Below, in pieces: positions 1 through 7,573 of a stretch of 64,000 bases of DNA. Each line of letters opens with the position of its first letter. Positions within the stretch are counted from its first letter, which is position 1. Origin of the DNA: Burkholderiales bacterium (GTDB taxonomy: Bacteria > Pseudomonadota > Gammaproteobacteria > Burkholderiales > Burkholderiaceae_D). Both the position numbers and the translations under genes were made by a program. The stretch covers positions 1 to 64,000 of the forward strand of contig JACPWS010000047.1 of NCBI GenBank assembly GCA_016196925.1. The letters run 5' to 3'. Below the pieces are notes generated by a model that did no database searches, had not been told where the DNA came from, and worked only from the letters and a program-made list of their open reading frames with translations.

Positions 1-1
1 A

Positions 2-151
2 GGCGTGGCCGCGATCCCTAACCAGCCGGAAGTCCATCTGCGCCCGAATAAGCTGGTGGCCTACAAATCGGTGGCGGCCGTGATGGCTTCCGCCCAGCGC
101 CTCGGCGTCACCAAGATCGGCATGGTCGGGAATGAGCAGTTTCTGAAGTAG
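2..151 (+). CDS. ExbD/TolR-family biopolymer transport protein, C-terminal fragment
   Basis: This is the last 49 codons of a gene that starts before the window; the reading frame opens at base 2 and stops with TAG at 149-151. The residues PNQPEVHLRPNKLVAYKSV and the ending KIGMVGNEQFLK resemble the periplasmic C-terminal domain of ExbD/TolR. These inner-membrane proteins work with ExbB/TolQ and the proton motive force to energise TonB or Tol. Because a TonB-dependent receptor lies in the same window, an ExbD role is plausible, but the fragment is too short to separate ExbD from TolR. A strong intrinsic terminator follows about 20 bp downstream. Confidence 0.75.
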   Translation, partial: GVAAIPNQPEVHLRPNKLVAYKSVAAVMASAQRLGVTKIGMVGNEQFLK

Positions 152-171
152 CAAGCGCCGCACCAGACCGC

Positions 172-202
172 AAAAAAGGCAGGGATACCCCTGCCTTTTT
201 TA
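172..202 (+). terminator. Intrinsic terminator after the exbD-like gene
   Basis: The stem AAAAAAGGCAGGG pairs with CCCTGCCTTTTTT across a four-base loop and ends in a T run. It lies 21 bp after the ExbD-like stop codon. Confidence 0.85.
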
Positions 203-280
203 CGTTTTACCGGGGAGTATCCGACAAAAACATCTTACCACCAGCATATTTAAAGGTGGTTTAAAATATACTACATTGCA

Positions 281-409
281 CTAGGGAAACACGGATTTAT
301 TCCGATTTCGTCATCCCCGCGAAAGCGGGGATCCACCTAAGTGTTTGATTCACATGGATTCCCGCTTTCGCGGGAATGACGCCTTTTGAATTAATCTGCG
401 CATCCCTAG
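281..409. repeat. 129-bp palindromic intergenic element, copy 1
   Basis: The core (310-380) is an inverted pair of REP/dRS3-like hairpins: GTCATCCCCGCGAAAGCGGG facing CCCGCTTTCGCGGGAATGAC. It is flanked on each side by 29 bp. The outermost bases form a second palindrome, CTAGGGA at 281 and TCCCTAG at 403. The right end includes the glk stop codon. Copy 3 at 47656-47784 has exactly the same length and layout but ends TTAAGGAA/TTCCTTAA. Confidence 0.8.
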
Positions 410-2268
410 CTATCCAGATGCGATATCAGCAAGTTGCTGATGCGCGTGTTCAGTTCGCGCTGCTGCTCGTCCTGCGCGGCATCGATAGACAAACCGACCG
501 CCATGATATCGATCAGCAGCAGCTGCAGGATGCGCGAAATCATGGACAGGAAAGTCGCATTGTCTTCGGTATGGTTGACCGCCAGGCAGACCGTGGCTTT
601 CTTGGCCAGCGGCGACTGATTCGGCGTGATCGCAATCACGTCGGCGCCGGCATGGCGCGCGGCGTCGACCGCCTTCAGCAATTCCGGCAACTTGCCCGAA
701 TTCGAGATCACGATCACCACATCGCCAGCCTTCAGCAACTCGGCCGCCAGCGAAAACAGATGGGCGTCGCCGTAGGACGCGCTAGGGATGCGGAAACGAA
801 AGAATTTGTGCTGGCCGTCGAGCGCCACCGCGCGCGCATTGCCCATCGCGTAAAACTCGACCTTGTTCGCCTTGCGCAGCAGGGCGATGGCCTGATCGAG
901 CGAGTGCACGTCGAGCTGGTCGCGGAAATTCAAGATGGCCGACACCGTATTGTCGATCACCTTGGCGCTCAGGTCGTGCGTGCTGTCGCTCATGCGCACC
1001 TGGCTGTGGCGCACCGGTATCGTGCCGGTCAGGCTGCTGGCGAATTTCAGCTTGAAATCGGCCAGGCCGAGGAAGCCGAGCGAGCGGCAAAAGCGGATCA
1101 CGGTCGGCTGGCTGACGTCGGCCAGGCGCGCGATCTCGGCGATCGCCTCGTTCAAGACCGTGCGCGGGTTTTCCAGCACCAGGGCAGCGACGCGGCGCTC
1201 GGCCGGGGTCAGTTCGCCCTGCAATTGCTGGATACGGTCCAGCAACGAAGAGTCGCCGCTGCGCCCACGCAAATGCTCGGACAAGATGGCCGAGACGCCG
1301 TAAAACGCAGGGTTCGGCGTGGTGATGACATAAGTCGGTATTTGCGCCAGGTAGCCGGTGAAGCGCCCTTTCGCTTCGAAGCGCCTGCGGAACGAAGATT
1401 GCGCGAACCAGTCGCCCATCAAGGGCACGATGCCGCCGCCGATATAGACGCCGCCGAACGCGCCCAGCGTCACCGCCAGATTGGCGGCGAAGCTGCCGAG
1501 CATGCCGCAGAAGCATTCCAGCGTTTCCAGGCAAAGCGGGTCGGCATCGCTCAGGGCGCCGCGCATGATGTCTTGCGCCGCCAGCGCCGCGACTTTTTTC
1601 TGGCCGCGCTGCGCCAGCGCACGGTAAATCAGTTCCAGGCCCGGTCCGGAAATCAGGCGCTCGGTGGAGACATGCGACCATTCTTGCCAGGCGAATTGCA
1701 GGATCGCGTATTCGCGCTCGTCACAAGGGGCGAAATTGACGTGGCCGCCTTCGCTGCCTAGCGTGACGAAGCCGTCGGCGGTCGGAATCAGGCCCGAGAC
1801 GCCGAGGCCGGTACCCGGCCCCAGCACGCCTATCACCGATTTCGGCACCGCCGTACCGCCGCCTACCTGCATCCGGTCTTTTGCCTGCAGCCCGGGCAGC
1901 GACATCGCCAGCGCGGTAAAGTCGTTCACGATCAGCAGCGTGTATAAACCGAATTCGCGCCGCACGTCTTCGATCGAGAAGGCCCAGTCGCGGTTGGTCA
2001 TGCGCACCTGGTCGCCGTCGATGGGATTGGCCAGCGCGAAAGCCGCGTGATGCACCTTGCGCCCGCCATGCTGGTCGAGATAAGCGCGCAGCAAGGGGAT
2101 GATGCCGGGGTAGTCGTCGCACTTCAAGACACGCACCGACTCAAACACGCCGGGCGCCGTTTCCAGGGTAAACCGCGCATGGGTCGCGCCGATGTCAGCC
2201 AATAAGCGCGGCCCGCCGGAAAAACCGCCCGCATTGCCGTGCTGTATAGATACGTGTTCAGTCGTCAT
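406..2268 (-). CDS. glk: Glucokinase fused to an RpiR/HexR-type transcriptional regulator
   Basis: A 620-residue two-part protein. Residues about 20-335 are a ROK-unrelated, E. coli-type glucokinase. They include an ADIGATHARF phosphate-binding start, the VNDFTALAMSLPG segment carrying the catalytic Asp, and glycine-rich GPGTGLGVSG. Residues about 345-420 are an RpiR helix-turn-helix (SQPTVIRFCRSLGF), and about 460-600 form a SIS sugar-phosphate-binding domain (VIVISNSGKLPELL). The enzyme half should phosphorylate the free glucose released by maltose phosphorylase. The regulator half probably controls Entner-Doudoroff genes in response to a phosphorylated sugar. This fusion is known in Burkholderiales. 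It is the last gene of the minus-strand maltose locus, and its stop codon lies inside a palindromic repeat. The start at MTTEHVSIQHG gives the full glucokinase fold. Confidence 0.93.
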   Translation of the reverse strand: MTTEHVSIQHGNAGGFSGGPRLLADIGATHARFTLETAPGVFESVRVLKCDDYPGIIPLLRAYLDQHGGRKVHHAAFALANPIDGDQVRMTNRDWAFSIEDVRREFGLYTLLIVNDFTALAMSLPGLQAKDRMQVGGGTAVPKSVIGVLGPGTGLGVSGLIPTADGFVTLGSEGGHVNFAPCDEREYAILQFAWQEWSHVSTERLISGPGLELIYRALAQRGQKKVAALAAQDIMRGALSDADPLCLETLECFCGMLGSFAANLAVTLGAFGGVYIGGGIVPLMGDWFAQSSFRRRFEAKGRFTGYLAQIPTYVITTPNPAFYGVSAILSEHLRGRSGDSSLLDRIQQLQGELTPAERRVAALVLENPRTVLNEAIAEIARLADVSQPTVIRFCRSLGFLGLADFKLKFASSLTGTIPVRHSQVRMSDSTHDLSAKVIDNTVSAILNFRDQLDVHSLDQAIALLRKANKVEFYAMGNARAVALDGQHKFFRFRIPSASYGDAHLFSLAAELLKAGDVVIVISNSGKLPELLKAVDAARHAGADVIAITPNQSPLAKKATVCLAVNHTEDNATFLSMISRILQLLLIDIMAVGLSIDAAQDEQQRELNTRISNLLISHLDS

Positions 2269-2627
2269 ATTTACTTATTTATTTTTTCACAACCTATGCC
2301 GGCCGCATGCATGCTTGCATGCAGCCGATTTGCCCCGGCGCAGCTCGCCGCCGGCAAAAACTTCAGCAATTTACCACAGCCCCCAGGCTTTCCTATGTCA
2401 AAACACAAATTTTTGCGCTGGCCGCAGCCACGAGTAGTTATGCTACACGACTTTGCCATCGGCCAGCCATTTTTGGCGCCGGCTCTGGGCGCTCCGGCGG
2501 GTGGAAAATACGGGGAAACTGGACGGACAGACGGGGCGTAAGATTCTTACAGCTATCCCCCGGGGCGGAGGCTGCCGCCCGCGACGCGCGTTGCGCAGCG
2601 GGCGGGTCAGAGTTGGCGATGCCGGGA
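2269..2627. other. Intergenic region upstream of glk
   Basis: These 359 bp separate the GH65 stop codon from the glk start and must hold the glk promoter. I see a GCATGC-rich palindrome at 2305-2322 but no convincing terminator, operator or RNA gene, and no HexR-type operator. Confidence 0.4.
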
Positions 2628-4940
2628 TCAGCGAGCGATGCTCAGGATGGTCTTACCGGCCACGGTTTGCATCTGGCCGTAGACGCTCAGCGTCAAGTCC
2701 TGTGCAGACTCGTTGCTGATCACAACTGCATCGTTTTGTACCGCCACCTTCAGCAAGACGCCGCGGAAGCCTAGCTTGAACGAATAGGCTTGCCATTGCT
2801 TAGGCAAGGCCGGCGCCAGTTGCAAGCCGCCGTTCTGCACGCGCACGCCGCCGAAGCCTTCCACCACCGCCATCCAGGTGCCGGCCATGGAAGTGATGTG
2901 CAAGCCGTCGTCGGTATCGTGGTTGTAGTCGTCCAGATCGAGACGCGCGGTGCGCAGATAGAACTTGTAGGCCAGCTCTTCGTAACCGAGCGAAGACGCC
3001 AGAATCGCGTGTATGCAAGGCGACAGCGACGATTCGTGCACGGTCAGCGGCTCGTAGAAGTCGAAGTTCTTCTTCAGTGTTTCCTTGTCGAACTTGCTCT
3101 CGAAGGTGTAGATGCCCTGCAGCACGTCGGCTTGCTTGATGTAGCAAGAACGCAGGATGCGATCCCAGGACCAGTGCTTGTGGATAGGATATTCGCCGGC
3201 CGGGATCGCGCTCATAGGCTGCAAATCCTTATCCATGAAGCCGTCGTGCTGGATGAACACGCCGGTCTGCTGGTCTAGCGGCAGCACGATTTTTTCGGCG
3301 ATATCGGCCCAGATGGACTCTTCCTCTTCATGCCCGCCCAGCCTGGTCTTGGCGACGATCTCGGCGTAGCGCTGCGGATCGTCGGCCTGCACTTGCGCCA
3401 GCGCGGCGCGCGTGTAGTTCAGCGTCCACTGCGCCAGCAGATTGGTGTACCAGTTATTGTTGACGTTGTTTTCGTATTCGTTCGGGCCGGTCACGCCCAG
3501 CATCACATAGCCGTTGCGGCGCGCCGACCATTGCACGCGCTGGCGCCAGAAACGCGACACCGCGATCAAGACTTCCAGACCGTATTCCGCCAGATAGGCG
3601 TTATCGCCGGTGTGGTTGATGTAGTTGTAAATCGCGAACGTCATCGCACCGTTGCGGTGGATTTCTTCGAACGTGATTTCCCATTCGTTATGGCATTCTT
3701 CGCCATTGATGGTGACCATGGGATACAGCGCGGCGCCGTGCTTGAAGCCGAGTTTTTCTGCATTCTCGATGGCACGACCGAGATGCTGGTAGCGATACAC
3801 CAGCAACTGGCGCGCCACTTTCTGGTCGGCCGTCTTCAGGTAAAACGGCAGGCAATAGGCTTCGGTATCCCAGTAAGTCACGCCGCCGTATTTTTCGCCG
3901 GTGAAGCCTTTCGGGCCTATGTTCAGGCGCTCGTCTTCGCCGCTATAAGTCTGGTTCATTTGCAGGATGTTGAAGCGTATCGCCTGCTGGGCCGCGACGT
4001 CGCCCTCGATGGTGATGTCGCACCCGGCCCATTTTTTGGCCCAGGCGGCGCCCTGCTCTTGCAACATGCAGGCAAAGCCCTTGGCGTAGGCCGCTGCCGC
4101 ACTGCGCTCGGCTTCGGCCTGGATGCCGGCCTGGTCCGCGTACAGCGAAGATATCACGGCCGCATATTTGATCAGGGTCGCAGTCTGGCCTTCCTTGATA
4201 TCGGCGGAAACGATATTCGCCACGAATTTTTCCCGGCTGACGGTCTCGGCTCGCAGCGCCAGTTTTTCGCCATCGACGTCCAGCGCGAGCTTGAACGCGG
4301 CGGCGACGTGGAATTGCGTTTTCTTGGTTGCGCCGGTGATCGCGGCCGTGCCATCGGCGACCGTGCGCGACACTTCCAGCCAGAATTGCTCGTCGTAGTT
4401 GGAATCCTGGTTGAAGACGTTCAGGTCCAGCAGCGACGTGAACGTGACCGTGCCGCTGAAGTTCAGCGCCCGCACCGCGTAATAGATTGCGCCGTTGTCG
4501 GTATCGACGATGCTGGTGAAGCGCGTGGATTTGACTTCTATCTTTTTGCCGGAAGCCAGGGTGGCGACGAAGCGGCGCTCCAGATAGCCTTCCTGCATGT
4601 TCAGCACGCGCGTGAAATTCTCTACGCTGGCGGTCGCCAGATCGAGTTCTTCGCCGTCGACTTGCACACCTATACCTATCCAGTTGATCGCATTCAGCAC
4701 CTTGGCGAAATATTCGGGATAACCGTTTTTCCACCAGCCGACCCGGGTCTTGTCCGGGTAGTACACGCCGGCCACATAGCTGCCGCGCAGGCTGTCGCCG
4801 CTATACTTTTCTTCAAAGTTGGCGCGCTGTCCCATCTTGCCGTTACCGATGGAAAAGATGCTTTCGGAAATGCGGTTGACGGCCGGATCGAAACCTTCTT
4901 CTATGATGTTCCAGGCGTCTTTTTTAATGTAGTCTCTCAT
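2628..4940 (-). CDS. GH65 maltose phosphorylase
   Basis: A 770-residue cytoplasmic glycoside phosphorylase without a signal peptide. It is expected to split maltose with phosphate into beta-glucose-1-phosphate and glucose. The N-terminal beta-sandwich (about 1-270) is followed by the (alpha/alpha)6 barrel. Barrel signatures are GGVTYWDTEAYCLPFY, ECHNEWEITFEEIHRNGA and VTGPNEYENNVNNNWYTN. Glu488 in GPNEYE matches the family's general-acid Glu. The C-terminal beta domain starts near 700. I chose the ATG at 4940 (MRDYIKKDAW) because GH65 proteins begin here and the upstream extension looks non-coding. It lies downstream of pgmB, the enzyme that consumes its product. Kojibiose or trehalose phosphorylase cannot be excluded by sequence reading, but the locus points to maltose. 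Confidence 0.9.
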   Translation of the reverse strand: MRDYIKKDAWNIIEEGFDPAVNRISESIFSIGNGKMGQRANFEEKYSGDSLRGSYVAGVYYPDKTRVGWWKNGYPEYFAKVLNAINWIGIGVQVDGEELDLATASVENFTRVLNMQEGYLERRFVATLASGKKIEVKSTRFTSIVDTDNGAIYYAVRALNFSGTVTFTSLLDLNVFNQDSNYDEQFWLEVSRTVADGTAAITGATKKTQFHVAAAFKLALDVDGEKLALRAETVSREKFVANIVSADIKEGQTATLIKYAAVISSLYADQAGIQAEAERSAAAAYAKGFACMLQEQGAAWAKKWAGCDITIEGDVAAQQAIRFNILQMNQTYSGEDERLNIGPKGFTGEKYGGVTYWDTEAYCLPFYLKTADQKVARQLLVYRYQHLGRAIENAEKLGFKHGAALYPMVTINGEECHNEWEITFEEIHRNGAMTFAIYNYINHTGDNAYLAEYGLEVLIAVSRFWRQRVQWSARRNGYVMLGVTGPNEYENNVNNNWYTNLLAQWTLNYTRAALAQVQADDPQRYAEIVAKTRLGGHEEEESIWADIAEKIVLPLDQQTGVFIQHDGFMDKDLQPMSAIPAGEYPIHKHWSWDRILRSCYIKQADVLQGIYTFESKFDKETLKKNFDFYEPLTVHESSLSPCIHAILASSLGYEELAYKFYLRTARLDLDDYNHDTDDGLHITSMAGTWMAVVEGFGGVRVQNGGLQLAPALPKQWQAYSFKLGFRGVLLKVAVQNDAVVISNESAQDLTLSVYGQMQTVAGKTILSIAR

Positions 4941-4975
4941 TTTTGTCGGGTATCCAAATAAGTGTGATGGGATAA

Positions 4976-5104
4976 CGAAGGCAACACGGATTACATCTAA
5001 GCGCGTCATTCCCGCGAAAGCGGGAATCCATGTAAATCAAGCGCTTAAGTGGATCCCCGCTTTCGCGGGGATGACGAAATCCGAATAAGTCTTTAATTAC
5101 TTAA
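4976..5104. repeat. Palindromic intergenic element, copy 2 (inverted, degenerate ends)
   Basis: The 71-bp core (5005-5075) contains GTCATTCCCGCGAAAGCGGG facing CCCCGCTTTCGCGGGGATGAC. It has the same spacer as copies 1 and 3 but in reverse orientation. The outer 29-bp arms are only partly conserved here. It sits between pgmB and the GH65 gene, and the pgmB stop codon lies at its edge. Confidence 0.7.
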
Positions 5105-5760
5105 GCGACAGCGGCAAGTTGCGCGATCACTTGATCGATGCCGGTATTCTGGAAACCGGGCAGCACCAGATGCGCCTGCCTGAGCACCGCCGGCTCGCCT
5201 ATGCCCACGCATTGCATGCCGGCGTTCAGGGCCGCCTGCACCCCGGCCACCGCGTCTTCGAACACGATGCAGTCGGCCGGCGCCACGCCGGTCGCGCGTG
5301 CGGCGTTCAAAAATACTTCGGGATCGGGTTTCGCGTTCGCGACTTTATTGCCGTCGATGATGGCGTCGAACTGCTCGAGCAAGCCTATGCGCTCCAGTAT
5401 CACCTGGGCATTCTTGCTGGCGGAACCGAGCGCGGTCTTGATGCCTTGCGCGCGCACTGCGGCGAGAAAATCGGCCACGCCGGGCAGAATTTCTTCGGGG
5501 CCGATCTGGTGTATGTAATCCAGATACCAGGCGTTCTTATCGGCCAGCGCCGCCTCGAAGGCAAGCGGCTCCAGCGCTACCGAACCGAGCCGCAGGACCA
5601 GCTTGAGCGACTCGACCCGGCTCACGCCTTTCAGATGTTCGTTGTCGGCTTCGCTGAAATCGAAACCGAGGCTGTTGGCCAGGCGTTTCCAGGCCAGATA
5701 ATGGTATTTGGCGGTATCGACGATCACGCCGTCCAAGTCAAAAATGCAACATTTAATCAT
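5101..5760 (-). CDS. pgmB: Beta-phosphoglucomutase (HAD superfamily)
   Basis: 219 residues, the usual size for this enzyme, which converts beta-glucose-1-phosphate to glucose-6-phosphate. The HAD nucleophile motif FDLDGVIVDT is at residues 7-16, with Asp8 as nucleophile and Asp10 as acid/base. It is followed by a cap domain with HLKGVSRVESLKL, the LGSASKNA motif II, and NAKPDPEVFL plus FEDAVAGVQAA for motifs III and IV. It pairs metabolically with the GH65 phosphorylase immediately downstream. Its promoter region at 5829-5875 carries two identical palindromes typical of LacI-family operators. Confidence 0.95.
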   Translation of the reverse strand: MIKCCIFDLDGVIVDTAKYHYLAWKRLANSLGFDFSEADNEHLKGVSRVESLKLVLRLGSVALEPLAFEAALADKNAWYLDYIHQIGPEEILPGVADFLAAVRAQGIKTALGSASKNAQVILERIGLLEQFDAIIDGNKVANAKPDPEVFLNAARATGVAPADCIVFEDAVAGVQAALNAGMQCVGIGEPAVLRQAHLVLPGFQNTGIDQVIAQLAAVA

Positions 5761-5828
5761 AGGGATGCCGCCTTTCGCGGTGGGTGCCAGGGTCTGTCAG
5801 GCGCAGCGATGAAGTTTTTACACGCAAT

Positions 5829-5840
5829 CAAAGCGCTTTG
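5829..5840. promoter_or_regulatory. LacI-type operator O2 near the pgmB transcription start
   Basis: A perfect palindrome, CAAAGCGCTTTG, with the central CG typical of LacI/GalR-family operators. It lies about 70 bp upstream of the pgmB ATG, close to the predicted transcription start. Its centre is 32 bp from that of the second copy. Confidence 0.75.
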
Positions 5841-5845
5841 GATTT

Positions 5846-5880
5846 CGGGAAAGTATAATTCAAAGCGCTTTGAATGCAAA
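5846..5880 (-). promoter_or_regulatory. Predicted pgmB promoter with operator O1 filling the spacer
   Basis: On the minus strand, TTTGCA (-35-like) is followed by 17 bp and then TATACT (-10-like). The whole spacer is ATTCAAAGCGCTTTGAAT-type sequence (perfect 18-bp palindrome at 5858-5875). A LacI-family repressor bound here would block RNA polymerase directly. The obvious candidate regulator is encoded next door at 6289-7305. Confidence 0.65.
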
Positions 5881-6006
5881 GGAAATTGCCAGGATTCAGG
5901 ACTATTTTTCTCAGGGCAAAGACGCGTCAATTTCCATACGACTTACAGCGCACAGTGCCGCTGCCAGGCGCGAATGCTGTTCAGTTAAGCCGAACACTTC
6001 GCTTCG

Positions 6007-6112
6007 TCATTCTGGCGAAAGGTGTAGCAGGGGTTTCGTGGGGGATACCCCACGCCTGCGTAACGATCTTCGCTTGCAAGCGAAGATTCCTTAAGCGATA
6101 GCCAGAATCTAG
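6007..6112 (-). repeat. Variable-stem repeat module, copy A (minus orientation)
   Basis: This is a REP-like hairpin (GTCATTCTGGC ... GCCAGAATC) whose loop holds a structured insert. Read on the minus strand, the insert contains hairpin 1 TCTTCGCTTGCAAGCGAAGA (6067-6086), the linker CGTTACGCAGGC, hairpin 2 CGTGGGGTATCCCCCACG (6037-6054) and then GAAACCCCTGCTACACC. The linkers match copies B-D while both stems differ but remain self-complementary. Confidence 0.75.
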
Positions 6113-6131
6113 TGGCGTAATTACCGAAAGA

Positions 6132-6240
6132 CGCTGGATCCCCCCCTTGCAGGGCGCACTTGAGCTTGCATGCTCAAGTCGTTTCACAGGCGGGCAGCAG
6201 GCTGCCAGAATTCCCCGTTACACCCTGCGCAGGGATGACG
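6132..6240 (+). repeat. Variable-stem repeat module, copy B
   Basis: The module is bounded by CTGGATCCCC and GGGATGACGA. It contains CTTGCAGGGCGC, hairpin 1 CTTGAGC/GCTCAAG (6157-6178), CGTTTCACAGGC, hairpin 2 GGCAGCAGGCTGCC (6192-6205) and GAATTCCCCGTTACACCC. It forms a head-to-head pair with copy A and fills the rest of the pgmB-lacI intergenic space. Confidence 0.75.
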
Positions 6241-6288
6241 ACTTTAAGTTTACGGCTTAACTGAACGGTATTACCGCCAGACTCATGT

Positions 6289-7305
6289 TTATTGCGGAAT
6301 GGTACGGCGGCTCACGGTCTCGCCTGCAATCAGCACCGGCTGCCACAATTCCTGCAGCCCGGACGGCGGCGTGCCGGCTTGCAGGGCCAGCAGCAGCTCT
6401 ATCATCCTGGCGCCGGCCGCGCCGGGATGCGGCTGATCGATGGTGGTGACTTGGTAATCGGCCAGCGTGTCTTCCATGCGGCCCCAGACGATGATGGACA
6501 TGTCGCGACCGATGACGATACCGGCGTCCAGCAAGGCGCGCATGGCGCCGATGCCGGACATGTGGTTGTCGACGATGACGGCAGTCGGCGCCGGCGCGCG
6601 GGCCAGCAATTGTTGCATGGCCAGATAGCCGCTGCGTCTGTCGTTGGTGTTTTCTATCAGATGGCGCGGGTCGGGCGCCAGGCCGGCGTGTTGCATGGCG
6701 AGCTTGAAGCTGTCGAAACGCTGGCGCGCGAAATTCATCTCGAGCGGCGCGCTGATCAAGCCTATGCGACTGTGGCCGTGTTCCAGCAAATGGGCCACGG
6801 CCAGTTGCATGCCGGCCTGGTTGTCGTAATCGAACCAGGCGTGCGGCGCGTTCACGCTGGTGCGGCCGTGCGCCACGAACGGCAAACCCTGCTGCGCCAG
6901 ATAGGCGACGCGCTCGTCGTGCAGGCGCGTGCGGCCGACGATCAGGCCGTCGACGCGGCGCTCTTTCACCATGTGCCGATAGGCGCGCATTTCGTTGGCC
7001 GGCGAGACCGGCGCCATGATCAGATCCATCTGACGCGCTTCCAGCGCCTCCACCATGCCGCCCACGATCTGCATGAACATGGGATCGGCCAGGTCGTTCG
7101 GTTGCAAGGGATAGATGATGCCGACCACATTGGTGCGGCCCGACGCCAGGCTGCGCGCCATGGGATTGGGGCGATAACCGGCTTCCTCGGCCGCCGCCAG
7201 CACGCGCTGACGCGTGCGTTCGCTGACTTCAGGATAACCGTTCAGCGCGCGGCTGACCGTGGTTTCAGAAATGCCGAGATTTTGGGCGAGACGCTTGAGA
7301 TTCAT
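6289..7305 (-). CDS. LacI/GalR-family transcriptional regulator of the maltose locus
   Basis: 338 residues, a typical LacI-family length. The N-terminal helix-turn-helix is MNLKRLAQNLGISETTVSRA, followed by the hinge helix region NPMARSLASGRTN. A periplasmic-binding-protein-like sugar-sensing domain fills residues 60-335. I set the start at the ATG at 7305 because the DNA-binding domain begins there; the upstream in-frame extension is unlike the family. It is probably the repressor that recognises the CAAAGCGCTTTG palindromes upstream of pgmB and responds to maltose or a derivative. This is inference from position and operator type; AglR/MalI-like regulators are the nearest functional analogues. 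Confidence 0.9.
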   Translation of the reverse strand: MNLKRLAQNLGISETTVSRALNGYPEVSERTRQRVLAAAEEAGYRPNPMARSLASGRTNVVGIIYPLQPNDLADPMFMQIVGGMVEALEARQMDLIMAPVSPANEMRAYRHMVKERRVDGLIVGRTRLHDERVAYLAQQGLPFVAHGRTSVNAPHAWFDYDNQAGMQLAVAHLLEHGHSRIGLISAPLEMNFARQRFDSFKLAMQHAGLAPDPRHLIENTNDRRSGYLAMQQLLARAPAPTAVIVDNHMSGIGAMRALLDAGIVIGRDMSIIVWGRMEDTLADYQVTTIDQPHPGAAGARMIELLLALQAGTPPSGLQELWQPVLIAGETVSRRTIPQ

Positions 7306-7434
7306 TGAGGCCGGGCGACGAAATTTAATAGTGTAGTACAGCCGGTCGGAGCATAGCCAGCGTTTCGGACACATGCCAGTGCAATCGTACGAAGCAATGT
7401 CAATACGCGTTCAGTGCGAAACATTTCAAACACT

Positions 7435-7531
7435 GTCATTCCCGCAGCGATTTTGAGCGGGAATCCAGAGGCTTTTTCGGCAAACCAAGAAAAACGACAC
7501 TGGATTCCCGCTAAAACCACGCGGGAACGAC
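7435..7531. repeat. REP/dRS3-like inverted pair
   Basis: Two hairpin-type repeats face each other: GTCATTCCCGC...GCGGGAATCCAG and CTGGATTCCCGC...GCGGGAACGAC. They lie in the gap between the GH31 gene and lacI. Confidence 0.7.
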
Positions 7532-7573
7532 GAGATGTTTGACGCAAGTGGCTTCCTGCGACTGCCCTGAGAT

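Noticed and set aside
5025-5050. LacI operator at CAAGCGCTTAAG upstream of the GH65 gene
   Set aside because: It is the conserved spacer of the palindromic repeat element, also present at 47711, and not a palindrome of the pgmB type.
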